Below are positions 1 to 14,200 of a stretch of DNA of 64,000 nt, one piece after another. Each line of letters starts with the position of its first letter. Position 1 is the stretch's first letter. Both the position numbers and the translations under genes were made by a program. The notes under the pieces were generated by a model. It was not told the DNA's origin, ran no database searches, and saw only the letters and a list, made by a program, of their open reading frames with translations. Source of the DNA: Himantopus leucocephalus (taxonomy: Eukaryota > Chordata > Aves > Charadriiformes > Recurvirostridae); contig RSEF01000002.1 in NCBI GenBank assembly GCA_003993805.1, positions 2,254,602-2,318,601 on the forward strand, written 5' to 3'.

Positions 1-2025
1 TAAAGCTCTTTTGGACTCTTCAGCCTGAGGGAGGCTAAAAGGGTAGGAGCTGGCAGTTGGGTCATGTCACCAAGTAAAACTGGGACGGAACAGCAGGAAA
101 ACATAAAGCTTGTCAGTACTAAAACATCTGTGGGGTCATCTGGGTGTCTCAAGGACAGTGGTTGAATTCGGTCTTCATTTCTCCACTTATACTCTGGCAA
201 AAAACTGAGGTAATGACAGACAAACAATTTTAATCCACTCCCTTATAACAGAAGAGTATTCCCTTATGGGCCACAGCTCTAGCTGTTTTCTTAACTGGCT
301 GGCTAAAATATTCCTCCATCATTCCTACTAGCCTATTCCTCACAGTTTAAAGGATCTCACTATGTTACTGTTACAGTAAATGGGCCAATATGGGATGGAG
401 AAGAAATACCTACATTTTACTACTGGAAAAAGATCTGCCACCAAGTCTCTTGCTGTCCTAGAAACTGGTGAGGTTGTAATGGGCTGCCTATGGATACCAT
501 TGTTGCAGTCAGCTGCTTTGCAGAAACGCTTCCAAGGTACAGCACCGCAGGTTTCTGGTCCAGGAGTCCACTGATACTCATGTTTGCATCAGGAGATTTC
601 AAGAAAATTCACTGAGATGCAAGAAAGTAATTTTGTTAAGCGTTTCTGCAAACTCAGGAAGACAACTCTGCATCATGTTAATCTCTTTGCAACCACTAGA
701 GGTAGAGACCATGTGAGAGGAAAATAAATCTTTGGTGAGACATTTCTGGTGGAAGAAATGGGGCAACCAGAAAACAGTTTCCTAAGAAAAAATAAAAGAA
801 AATCTAGGACCGTATTTCCACAATAACACACCTACAGTTCTCTACATCTTCTCAGTTTGAATCCCTACAACCCTTCAAGGACAGCTGCATCAAAATGCTA
901 TGCATTTTTTTTAAACAGACAGCCTAAATTATTCATGTATGTTCTAAAATGCCCATACGCACCTCAGTACATTACATACAAGAATACCCAGTGCAGCAGA
1001 GGTTAAGAATTTCAGCTCATAAGTACCACATTCAAAAGTGCACACTCATAAATTCAGCTTAGTGTAAGAACTCAACACCATTAACTAAAGGTGTTTTATA
1101 TAATAAAGAGAACCTGCTCTTGCTTTCCATTACTGGAAATGGCTTTCTACTCACCAGCTACGCATTTATTTTTTTTTAAAAAGGTGAAGGAGTCAGTGGC
1201 CTGTCATAAGTAGGCTTGAAAGATTTATTATCCATACGGACCAAGCAAATGTGGAATTACCGTTATACTAAGAGTGACCTTAACCAAGGAAATAAAGGTC
1301 ACTTGAGCTGAAAGATCACTTATTGTATTCACTTGGTTTATTTTATGCTGCCCCAAGCATATTTGCAATTAACCAATGAGCACATACTTAACTATAATGC
1401 GCTGTTTAGCCAGGAGATATTTATAGCCTTTATGGTTTTTAAGACAGCCACAGCCTTTTTCCTTTCCTTCAAAACCTAGACAAATTACCTTGAAGCTCAT
1501 CCTAACAATTTTTCCCACCGATATCGAACTCATCTAATTATGGCAAACAACTCCTTTACTTACATTTACCAAGAATCTTAACGCTTAACAAGTTCTACAG
1601 ACAAAAATGTTACCCACCACTTTATCTTCACTTTACTATACAATTTTAATATTTTCGGAAGCACTGGCAGGGTGAGACATTGACCTGCCAAACTGTTACA
1701 AAGCCAGTAAGACAAATGGCAAAATGCTGCCTAGATGGTATTAGTCAAGGAGTAAAAGCCTGTTTATGGTAAGGAGAACCTCCATCTGTTGATGACACCT
1801 AACAAGATCTACCATGCACAATTACCACATGCCATGTTAAATACAGCCACATTCCTCACTGTATGTTTGATGTGATTACAGTATCCTACTTTATTTCAGG
1901 TTGCTTTGAAATATCCTCCTTGCATTAACCATTGTCATGAATCTTTAAAAATACTCCAAGCTATTTTTGGCCAGTTTAATACAAAAACAAGTTGTAAAAA
2001 TAGAGTAGCAAACCCAAAGTCTTTT
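1..2025 (-). other. SEC22C: SEC22C 3' UTR and downstream sequence
   Basis: This AT-rich, non-coding stretch follows the SEC22C stop codon. Short ORFs in it have no recognisable product. Several TTTATT hexamers (AATAAA on the minus strand) occur, so the transcript end cannot be fixed. It may lie outside the window. Confidence 0.5.
1890..1895 (-). terminator. SEC22C: candidate proximal poly(A) signal for SEC22C
   Basis: TTTATT on the plus strand is AATAAA on the minus strand, 131 nt after the stop codon. Other copies lie at 1337-1342 and near 1215 and 1163, so use of this one is uncertain. Confidence 0.3.
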
Positions 2026-2226
2026 TCATACTCCGCAGTCAGGCTGTTTCTCCATAAGTTGCCTTGTCAGTATCTGATAAGACGAAAGAGATGCCACTCC
2101 TATGTGAAAGGCTATTTGCCAGAGGTTCCGTAATCCGTACAAGTAAATGTTGCATAAACAAACACAGAAAAAGAGTACAAACGTCTTCACCTTCCTTGCC
2201 GAGCTGTAGAAGAGGTACAAGTAACA
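2026..2226 (-). CDS. SEC22C: SEC22C last coding exon (C-terminal membrane segments and stop)
   Basis: The acceptor is ctttcttag at 2227. The exon begins [14 protein letters not shown], continues through [19 protein letters not shown] and [18 protein letters not shown], and ends QPDCGV before a stop at 2028-2026. All of these are diagnostic for SEC22C. Confidence 0.96.
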   Translation of the reverse strand, partial: CYLYLFYSSARKVKTFVLFFCVCLCNIYLYGLRNLWQIAFHIGVASLSSYQILTRQLMEKQPDCGV

Positions 2227-5200
2227 CTAAGAAAGGACCAGAAAGAGACAGTGTTAGCATTAAACTACACACATATAGACAAAGGACATCGCTGGGAACT
2301 GCTGGCCTATCCTTGTCACATGGATGTGCCTGCCCTTACAGTGATCACTAAGAAGCTCAAAGCTTCCCTCCAACTCCTATGTTGAAAGGTCCTCCAAGAA
2401 CAGCCAGAGTGGTGGCCTCAACGCAGACCCTGCTGGGTACGCACAGATATCAAAAGAAGTCTGTCAGCACAACCGGCGTCCCTCCTGCCTGTCTCAGCCT
2501 CGATTACAAGGAGTCTGAAAGCTGAGCCAGCTTTCAAAAACCACCGATGATTTTTGCAAGACAAAGGTTCAGAAGCAGGAAAACAGCAAACCCAAATCTG
2601 CTTCTGCTGTATTGGATCTTGGGATAAGTAAAGGACTTCATTCTCTAGATTTGACTTGGTGGAAAGACCATCATTTCTGTTAACAGGTTTAGCTGGGGTT
2701 TGGGGTTCTTTTTTTTTTCAAATTCAAGAACAGGTGGAACCCGTTTGCTAAGCATGTGTGAAAAGTAACAACCCTTACAGGGGAAAACTAAAATCTCACA
2801 AAGTGCTGGCAGAAGAGTTACTTTTTTAACTCAGGCAGTAACAGATCATGCTTTCTCACTTAAGGTCACAGTTTCCAACTGTGCTGATGACACAAGTAGA
2901 GATAAGCATGTAGAAAGCACTTCACATCTGAGCTCAATTTATGCACAGGCATTTTGTGAAGACGACTGATACAGATCAAAAGGATCAGAGGGAACTCTTC
3001 TTTATTTAGCTTCTCTAGCTTCAGGTACTAACTGGAAAAAAGCAGGTCAGAGCCTTTCTTTGTGAAGAATGACTTGCACCAAGTACTTAGATCTAAATTA
3101 ATATCTCCATCATAAAGCTCTGCCATGAGCAGAGGTGTAAGAAGGCTGAAAGCCACTAAACTGTATCTGTTATGATAACATAAATAGCCTCTCTGCAAGT
3201 TTTAAATACCACAGATGAATAGAAGTCTTCAGATAGTGGTTCCCAAACCATTAGCCAAATGCAACGGTACTAAGCAATGAATACGCTGTAAGCATTATAT
3301 TATTCCTTCTGTCAGCTAGGAACCCAACTACAGCAGCTTCCTGCCATGACAGACTAAAAAATGAAGATTTTGCAAACAACATACTGCCCTCAAGTTAAAC
3401 GTTGTGGACCACTGTTTTAGGCACTGAAAGAACCTTTCAAGAACCACCCGTTCGGAGCATACAGTATTTTCCTCATTCAAACTCTTCTGCATAAAGAGGT
3501 CAGAGAAAATAATCCATTAGAAAAAAAATAAAAATCTAAGGAAGTCAGGAACCACATTTGTCTCGAGAATTAAAAGTAATTTTTAATGTAAATTAGAACA
3601 TTTTCAATAATGTTGTATCCTACATTTGCTTAGTCTTTCAAGGTAGTTATGCTACAAAAGCCCATCAGTAAGTCTGCCACTGTCAGAAAGACATCACGTC
3701 TACCCCTTTGGGAAACAAACTTTGGGCTAGCACATATTTATCACACTCAGCCCCATTTGGCACCTCAAAACATGAAAGCACTGAAAAAGCTTGCAACTGC
3801 CATTTGCCAAGGGTCAAATTGTGCCTTTAACTGTATTTGTGCCACTTCACTGGAATACCTCAGTGGAATCGCCCAGGTAGGATACCGAAAACCACACTGT
3901 TCCTCTGCTTAGTTGAAAATTATTTTGTCTAGTACATTATAATAGTATAAAAACAATCAGAAAGCATTTTATTTACAGTTAACATACCTGGAAAACACAC
4001 GCTAGAAAAGGTAGGAAAAAAGCTATCACATTTCCAAGTCCTTCATGGTCCTCCTGTTTGGATTAAAAGAAGTGACAAACAACTATGTCAGCTACATTTT
4101 TGAGCAAGTACTACTTGATATTTTAGAACACTATCTTAAATCAAGTACCTCTCATCCTAGTTTATGTTGATTGACTGTAATAGTGAGATCAATATCATTT
4201 AACAAGATACCCAGAACTGAGGCTTACGTGACTATTCCTGTTAAATAAAACTGTGCCAACATACAATAGGACACTTCTTTTTTTCTCCTTTTTAAAAGTT
4301 GGTTACAGTTTCACACTTGTTTAAAAAAATTTACACAAAAGCATCTAGAACAAAATTCAAGAATGGCCAAACAAAACAAAACAAAAAAAAAAATCCATCC
4401 AGCCTGGCAAGACTGAAATATTTCTCCAAATTTTAATCTCCCTAGAAAAGAATAAAACACAATGTGCTGTGATCTACAACAAAACACATGAGGTCTAGCA
4501 GGTGAGCAATGAACTGCACATTCCCTGGCCAAACAAAACACTTCTTGTGGAAAGACGTATGCTCGGCTAAGAAGCAGAACAGCCACCCTTAATCTGGTTA
4601 CCCAAATAACCCTATCCCTTTGACTCATTTATGAGTTTCAATTCGATCAGGGTTACCTGAAATGAATACTCCACCAGGTGAACTCCTCGAATGAGATTCA
4701 AAGCTCCACACATGATGTTCAGAACAAGCGACAGAATCCCCAGGGGAGTCACACGCTGCATTCTGTAAGTAGGGACTTAAAAAAAAGAGAGAGACAGGCA
4801 TTCATGAAAGTTAGCACTATTCCTTTGAATCTTTTAACTTAAAACTACTCAAATCAGCTTATGCAGGTTTTAAACAGTTTCAAAACCTTTCATGCTTGCT
4901 CCAGAGAAGACCAATTCTGAACAGAAAAAACTTTTTTCTGTTGCATTACACTGTTCAGTTCTTCAGGCATCTAGAAATCAGCAAGAACTCTGGAGGTTTT
5001 TTTTAAACAGATCGAGCAATAGATTTTTTTTTTCTTGAGCTATCTGGTGTTCGTGTCTTCTGTTATGGTGCATGTAGGCATTTTTCAACTGTTTATTACA
5101 GCAGTTTAGCATACTTAACACACTTCACAGGTCAGCAGAAGAGCTAGAGGTTTTAAGCACCCAAAGGTCTGGGAAAGAGCTTAGATTTCTGACAGCCATA

Positions 5201-8200
5201 AAAGCAAGACAACAATTCATCTCTTCCTCAACCAGTAACTACATATTTCTTCCCACTGACAGTCTGAGGGTTCAGTCTGCTATACAGCAATTTAGTGTCA
5301 CCTGCATAGTTTCCGTATCGCATTTGGTGCCCTAATCAAGCAGTTGCCAGAATACAACTGCAGGAGCCAAGGGCTTTGATGCTCTGCTGCTAGAATAGCT
5401 GTTGTAGGAGTTGTCAAGATGATACTACCCAGTCACAGTGGGGAAACATCTGTCACAGAACTGCTGCTCCTACCTCTGGGGCTCTCGGACTGACAAAACA
5501 TGGTCAAAACCGGAGCGTACGAATGAAACTGAATGCTACAGTTTTTGGACTTGAGCCACATTTCACAGGGCATCACAATTCCCTTTCTCCCACCCTGCCC
5601 ACATTTCACAGGTAGCAAATTACCTGTCTCCTCCCTTTCTCACCTTCTCCACTACTCCTACTTAACACCCACACCCCCAAATACCATTTCTTCAGGATGA
5701 TCTAATTGATACACACCTAATTAAGGTCAAAGCAATTATAATAAATGTGTCTTTAACTTTGGAATCTGCCACTTCTAATTCAAGGGTTTGGTTGTCCAAA
5801 AGCTCACCTATTTTTTTTCCCCTAGCTATGCTAGCTAGCCCAACAACAGATACCACACCTAGATACTCACCTACATTTCATCCCTGCCCCTGGACTGACA
5901 CAAGTAGAACACTGTCAGCATAACAGTAAGAAGGGTAATTTGCAGCTCAGATACCAAATCCAGATCCTCTCCTGCACCAACATCCATAAGATACAGGAGA
6001 GAATGAATGAGCCCTCAAGAAGTCTCCCCAGCTCTCAGGATCTTCTACCTCCCGTCCAGATGTAGCCAGCTCCTGACTACTGTAGATAAACTAAGCAATC
6101 CAGCAGACATCATCTCTGGCTTCATGTCAGCGACAGATGAAACACCATAACAGCTTAAATATTGCAGTACGGCACAGTTTAAGATAGGAAAACACTTGTG
6201 TCTCCTCCTTCAAGAGAGATTTTGATAGACGGATGTAAAAAAAGTTTGGTGCCAAATTAATATAGGGATATAAATTATCTTTTATAAGTGTCTATGTAAT
6301 TAATTTGTCTGGCATGCATTTATACATCCATAATTTAATCTCCAAAGCAGCTGCAAAAGGAACTGTATTAATTCCATTTGATGTATGTCACATTATGTAG
6401 CCATTACTGTATATTGTTGTCATACACATGTTCATGTAAATAAATGGTGCAAGTAACGCTATCATTCAAAGGCAATTTTGCTTTTTTGCTATGCAGTGAA
6501 ATTTAAGGTCCAAACAGCACACTGAACAGAAGCTGTACTAGCATGTTTGTTGATTCACTGACCTGAGTATTCAGTTTCCTATTATTTTTGATAAATTAAA
6601 TAACGTTCAGCTATGTATCTCTCCCTCATAGAGATTTCCTAATAAAGATTACTGGTTCTTCTTGCTCAGTTTCTAAGGTTTACTTCAGAGGCACACAGTG
6701 CCTCCCAAACAAAGAAAAAATTATCAAGAACAAGTGTCATTTGTTGTACAGGATCTTGCAAACTATACATGTCAAGAATTTCCAGTCCCCAGGGAATAAC
6801 AGTGCAAGTCTCAATACATTGCTTCTGCAGGTATGGGATATTATGTAAAAGTTACATTCTTTTTGTCCAGTAGGATAAAAAGAACTGCTACGACAGATGC
6901 AGGGGAGATGGCAATATCCAGTTGCTCAGAGTTCAGTCTGCGAAAACTGATCTTTAAATAGTTTGCTGTGGAGCTTTATTTCTGCTATATCGTTCTGAGG
7001 TTTAACTCCCAAACTGAAATTGCACAGAACAAGTAAGACAGGTACCACCAGGAAAAAATTATTATACTTCCTTCTGTGAATTCAATCGTATTTTTCTAAA
7101 CAGAAATTCATACTAGAACTTCTTAGTGCGTTAAATAAGGGAACAAGAGAGTACAAGCACTCTTAGTCCAAGACAGCACAACTTTGCACAAACACAATTA
7201 AATGCTAATTGGGATTCAAACTGATTTGACACTTCAAGTAGGAAAGTTGTGCACTTCAGAGTACAAGAACCATACAGAAGATGTTCTGGGCACTGTGGAT
7301 TGTTTAGCACCCAGGAAAAATGCATCTCCAGCTTTGAACATGTACAGAACAATTCTGTGAAAACACTCTCACACAATGAAGAAATTGAAACTTCTGCCTA
7401 TAAGAGATTTTCTGAGCAGAGGCCTCTGGCTATTTAACCGGAGACCGACATGAATGCCTGTGCCACGCTCCATTCTGTCTCTTCAAGGCACAGCACAACA
7501 AGGGTTTGACAATGAGTCACATACTCAAAGCTCCAGATAAAGACAGCACAAAGGGTGAAAAATGAAATCAGATTCAAACATTTTAAAATAAAATACGAGC
7601 ACACAAAAGACAGAGATGTGAGACATCTTCAAAAAACACCTTAAAAAGGACTCTGTGAAGGACTCCCTGCGTGCCTACAAAAGACTAAGAACATTCATCA
7701 AGGGGAGCACAATGCTGCATAATTTAACAGCATGCTTACGAGACAAATAGCACAAGTTGTTCTTCTACTTCATAGAGCCAGTTCTGATGTGAAAACTCTC
7801 CCTCTTCACAGAAAGCTACTTACACTTCACATTTCTTCTGTATACACACCCCACTGTCCTCCGGAACTTTATGAGCTGCACATATATCGAGCCACAGGGT
7901 GAGTGAGCCTTTCGCAACAACAGCTGAGGTTGTGTAGATGTTGATCGAGGATACAATGCTAGTGTCTTTCTAGCAAGAATTGAGTTGAGTTAACGAAGGA
8001 AGGAACAAACAGAAGAAAGAATAAAATAAAAAAAAAAAAGGGGGGNACACTAACAAGGACAAAACTGCCCTGACTTTTCAGACGCCTTCTCCTTTCACAC
8101 TGAAATGAAGAGCCAGGGGATGTGATCACACAGCTCAAATGCAGACAGGAACCAGCTACAACAACAGAAGGAGACTGACGTTTTGATCAATCCATTGATT

Positions 8201-11200
8201 GATTTGTCTGCACTATAGAATGTAGACACAATTAAATTCTGCTCTCCTGCAACGCTAACACTTCAACATATGCTCAAGAAATCTCCTGTACAGTAGAGCC
8301 ATAATATCAGTAACATTAATATGGGAACAATCGCTATCCACACAGCTAAACTTAGAGCAGCAAAGTCGGATTCAGCTGGTAGGCAATGATGAGAGGAGCG
8401 AGACACAAGCCAGGAAAGCTGACTCCAGCTGAGGGAAAGAGATGATCATAAACACGATCCTTAAAACAAAGGCAGAGCAATCTGTAACAGTATTTGGGTT
8501 AGACCAGAGAGAACAGCCAGAAATACAAAGCCAGATGGAAAGTAAAAGAAAGCAATTAAGAATACGGGGGAACTGAAAATGCATTTCTGATCTGTGGACA
8601 CAAACCAGCTTGCAAATGTTTATTGGCACTGCAACTGTTCACACTGGTGCAAAGAATTTTTAATCCTTGTCACATCATGAAAATATTTAACCTTCAAGCA
8701 CAGTTCTGAGGAGCACTCACAAATCTGACTGGCAAATAAAATGTTTTCAACTCTATTTTTTCTTCTCCTGGCCACTGCCCATCTATATTTTAACTTAAAA
8801 TACCTACATCACATTACATTCCAGCTCATCCATCAGAAGCAATAAGACTGAGCAACTGGAACTTAATTATATTAGTGTTTCATAAGCCAAGAACAACAAC
8901 AAAAAAAAGAGGCAAGACAAGCTCATGACACTCCAGCTGCATTTAAACCGCCATGCTAATAGGATTAAAAGCATTTCATTTCGTAGAGGAAGTAGGCAGG
9001 ACTTTGACTATGCAACCAAAACACAAATAAGAAGATACCAATTTTACAGTAAGTAAGCAGAGGTGAGTACTTCTAGAAGCAGGCAAAATGTCAGTATTCA
9101 TTACAAAAAGATCTCTAGTCAAGCCTCTATAGGTTGTTTATACAGATATATATATCCTCTTCCAGAATTTTAGTTAGTCCAATGCATTACATTTTAAAGA
9201 ATAAGGAAAAAGGAGAAAGCAAAGAGGGAAGGAACAACCCTAGATGGACAGTCTGGGAATGAGAGTTTTACCCTCAGCTCATATTCTTCTCACCTTTTCT
9301 GTCCTCAAGGCTGAGGCAACTCACCGAGACTGTAATTACATATCTTCTGTTAGAGCTTGCAACAAGCAATGAATTAGTGGAGCTTCTTTTGTCACAGAAA
9401 ATTTAACAAACAACTACTTCAAAAGTGGGAGAATTAATTTAACATGGAAAACGCCAAGTCAAGTTACAATCAATTGTCCATACAGAGCAGCTGACCTAAG
9501 GCTGGAAACAAGACACCACTCTGAGTCCTTAAAGGCTCTGAAGAATACCTGCTATAATCTAAAGACCATATGTTGTTTAGTATGACAGAAAGGCAGTCTT
9601 TCTTCTTGGGTTTCACACACATTATATATACTTCTCAGTGCAAAAGGAACCACTGCTGTTACATGATTTTTCTGTCATTTGCAAAGTTAGGTTCAGGAAG
9701 TCTACTGTCACCTGCGCGTAGTAGTAACTTACCAACCTCCACATGAACGCCTGCGTGCCCGCCATTAGTCATCCCATTCATCAGCTCTGTATCCTCTAGT
9801 TTCAGCTGAACCGGGGGACGGAACTTCAGCTCCTCCTCAATCTTCTCCCAGTTGGCCTTCATTTGAGAGCGACTTGCGCAGTTAAAATGGCATTTCACTT
9901 TCTGAATAATGTTATCTGGAACAATATAAAAACCATGCTTCAATTAGCTCTGCAAAAGTTAAGTGCTTTAGGTAATTATTAATCAAATCATGGCATTCAT
10001 TTTTGATTGTTTTTCACATCCTCCTTCATTTCTTTTCTTATTAATTTCAAGTGTAAAATTCCACCGTTGGTTAGGGAACAAAAATACCTCTCCTAGGTAT
10101 TTAGTATCACACCCACTCCCTTCTGAATACATCTCAACATCTGCCTGCCAGTGGACAGAAAACAAGCTTTCATATTCCAGGGTAGATGCAACACATATCT
10201 TAAACTACCCATGAACTACCATGAGAAGCAGTTCCACACTGTGTTTTAACAATGTCAAGGATTAGGTTTTCTCCAGCCCAGAGATAAATTAATTCAACCT
10301 ATATCTGAGTCATGAAGCAACTCTGACTGGCTGAGGCAATTCCACAGTGATTCCACCAACGTCCAAGCCACAGATCTACATACCGATCACCCTGCTTCGT
10401 CTCTCACAGGTTGAATTTAATAACATTTGCAAGCAAATCCCTTTCCACAAACGTGACTGCTGGTTTGACAGGAGTCGCACTGCGACTAAGTAGAGAATTT
10501 GTTCGAGTACGAATTGCTCACACCTCCAGAGCTGAAGTACCTCACTGGGGATAGCGCTACTTGCTATTTAATTGCGCAAAGATATTGGCAAATTCAGCTA
10601 TTTCAAATGCTCAGGGCATGCAGAAACATTTATGTTGCTAAGATATCGTATAAGTAAAATCCATATCCTTAGAATACTGTTATGCTAGAACACTTGCATA
10701 GGTTGACCACAGCTACTACTGGATATGATACATATGTATTAGCTTAAGAATTAGTTTTGAGACCACACAGGAGGACTCATGTTGTGCTAGAATACGCAGT
10801 GTCATAAGCATTCCTTACTGAAAAATCCTGTATTTTACCTTAAGCCAGCCTGCTGTAATTATCTGTAACTACCAAGCAAAAGGCTAAGATCTTACGCATC
10901 AAGTGCATCTTAGATCCAAACACAGGAAAAAAAAAACAACAAACATGAACACCCACATAGCAATATTAGGTAGACGCAGTAATAAAACACAGTATGATAT
11001 TAAAAATGAGGTCAAAAAATGCATTTTTTTTTCTTTAAAAAGAGCATTATGCAATTAAAAGAGGCTAGAAATTCCCAAATTCCTACTCAAGTTAGGAGTA
11101 ATTTGGATCTCAGCATAAAATTATATCATGCCTGGAAGGTGACCTGCAAGGAATTTGCCCAAAATACAACATGGCTGTATAATATGCTTCCTTGTGGATT

Positions 11201-14200
11201 TCTCGGTCTTTTAAGCATGAACGTAACACTATTATCAAAATCTGGATAGAAGTGTGCTAACTCACTGCAATAGCTTATCCTTTCCCAGAATCGAGTTTCT
11301 CACTGCAAGGGAATTGTGTTTTTCAAAGGTGTGAGGTTCAGTAGAGCAGCTGCTACTTGGCAAAAAAAGCATTTATATCAGGTTAAAAAAGAAGGACTAG
11401 ACATGATTATGAAGTATTATATGAATCTAAGCGATGCCAGAAGAAAAGCTGCCCATAATCATCTATTCTGTCTTCCTTCTTTCCTGTACCCATCTGTTTC
11501 CCCTTGTCAGATTTTTTTTTTAATTAAGATAGAAAATGTTTGAGAGGTGGATTTCTTTTTCTTCTGTGCTTGTTTATTAATCACCACAGCATTTTGTTCA
11601 TCTATTACAGGGGCGCTCAGGAACTGCGAAACCAATAATCTGATTGTTTAATGCAGTTATAAGATCTCCCCCTCCTCCTACATGTGCATGTGAAGGCAGG
11701 TGCACAGACTCATTTTTACGATCAGGCTTTGGCCAGGAGACATTGTTTAACATCATAAAAGTAGCAAAGAATTCTTACTATTATAGAACAAAGTTACAAA
11801 CCAAATTCAAGAAAAGCATACGGTCTGGAAGCTAAACTGATGCTTGTTGTATCGTAGGAAGCAGCAAATTCCCACTGAAGCTCTTCCAGGAAGCAAAACG
11901 CCATGATGGTTGAGTAATTGCTGGAACAGATTGCCATGCAGGCAATATCCCCTGAAGAAAGAAAACTGAAATAGAGAAAAGAAAATGTAAAATCAACATA
12001 AAAAGGTAAAAGAGTCACGCTGAAAATGAGAAGTAAACTGTGCTTTCTGTCAAAACAAAATGCACAGTCTGTGCTGAAAGAGCAGAGTGCAAAAAATGTA
12101 TTGTTCACACTGCTGTAATAGTCCTGCAGCCTCTGTAGCTCTCACGCTTGCTCTTAACTCATCAAGTATGCCTCAGCATACTAAAGTTCACAATACAGAC
12201 TTTATGAAATTGCTACATCAGTAAAAATTGAGGATGTTACTTTCCCTGGCTGGCTTTAAATCATGTTACTAAGAAAAGAGATGGCCAGAAAACATCACAG
12301 GCAAGAAGATTTTGAAAGAAAACATAGTGGCTTTCCACAAAAAAAAAGTAAAAACAAGCAAGCTTGTGCACAGGAAGCAAGCAAATGTTTTCCTTGCTCC
12401 CCTTGAATATGACAACTTCACATTAACAGAAGGAGATATTTGTTAAATTGCACAAACCAAGCTATTCAAACAGCGCTACCGCTAAGTCATCTGTAACAAA
12501 TAAAGATGAATTCATATCAGAAACAGCACAATAACAACTCTGCTCCAAAAGGGTCCCTCTAACACTGAAGCCATATTTATGCAGAAGTTTCCACTTACAG
12601 ATGGTGCAAAAACCTTTCTAGGAAACTTAATAGGGGATTCATCTGACCAAAATGTAGGCATGTATTTATGGCTGAAGTAAGTCACTCTCGACTAGGCTTC
12701 ATTAAAGAAGATGGGAGTCAGGGCACTGACTGGGATGTCAGCACTCATGATATAGATAGCTAAACTTCCACAATCCCCACCATAATTATGGATTTGTAAT
12801 TATCTCTGAAAGAAGACTGAGGAAATCTTCCCTTATAGGTTAGCCATTTGTTAGCAATATTTCAGTATAAAACCAAAGTTTTGAAAATGAACAATTACTC
12901 TCTTTCTGTATTTTCTCTCTTTTCTACTATTCATATATTTCACCCCTCTCATACAGAAATACTTGTGGTTTCTATTTTATCACATTTTTATTTATTCATT
13001 GTACTATGTACTTGGGATTTATGGTTTTGATTAGCTCCGTCACAGCCTAGTTACACAGGATATGTCCCCTAAATTCCTTTCGTCCCCAGCTCACAGCTGA
13101 GGATCAACACCATGCCTACATAAAACCACCTTTCCTAGTTGTCAATAATTTATAGCCTTTTTGCCACGGATCTGTTTGCACTCTTCTCATTTCAGAGCCA
13201 GATGCATAGCTACTTCTGTAGAGACTACAGAAGATTAAAAGCAGCAGAACATGTCAGCATTAAAGGGCACAAGTTCACTTTGAGGGAAAAGGAATTAAAA
13301 TGCTAATCTCTGCTTTTCCAATTGATTCAGTGTAAGTTCATGTATCTTCCTTCTCCAATCACTCCCCCAAAAAGGGATACTTAGTTTTAGCTCAGGGTCA
13401 CCTTAAAGTTTTCTTACATTTGCTAACCAGAAATGCAATCACAAGCTAAAACTCATTTTTAGAACTAAACCAAGATCAATAGCAAATGAAAATTCTCATC
13501 TCTGAATGAAACCTTAATTTCTTGAAATATTATTGACTAGCAGATCCTTCTCCAATAAATAAAAGCAAAGATTTATAATTTCTCCATACTGGCTATTGTC
13601 AGTACACATCAGGCCTCCCCAAGACACACCCACCAGCTTGTAGAGATGTGTACCCTGCTGGTATTCCAAAAATGGAGTGGGCTGCATGTAGGAGGGAGTC
13701 AGGGCTCTTCTGTGCAAGCCAGAATCAGAACTGCAGGGGCATGAAAGGAGGCATCAGCAAGACCTGACAGTCACTGAAGAAAAGGGTTTGGGGTTTAGAC
13801 TAAACTAAGTAATTCCTGGGCACTAGAATGCCATCTTAGAAGGTATATGTGGAACTCCAAGATACCCCAATTGCTAATAGTAACAAGTACTGCCCATCCA
13901 GCAGAAAGCAATTGCTACAAAAAATGACAACTAAAATAAGCAATTCTTAACATAGGCTTACTAAACTGAGTAGGAGCTGTGTGGCTGTGGGGCTGAGAAA
14001 TAAGGTTTCAAAATACATCTCGAAGGTTACAACCTAGACATCCACGGTAGGATTTCAGATTGGAGTAAGGCACCATAGAATATACCCAACCCTTAAAGTT
14101 CAACTAATCCCCAGGACAACCATTTCGAAAATTAAAGTAGAAAAAACAAACAAACAAAAGCAAGGACTTACTGAATGCTAAGGTCACGTCCTTTTGCCGT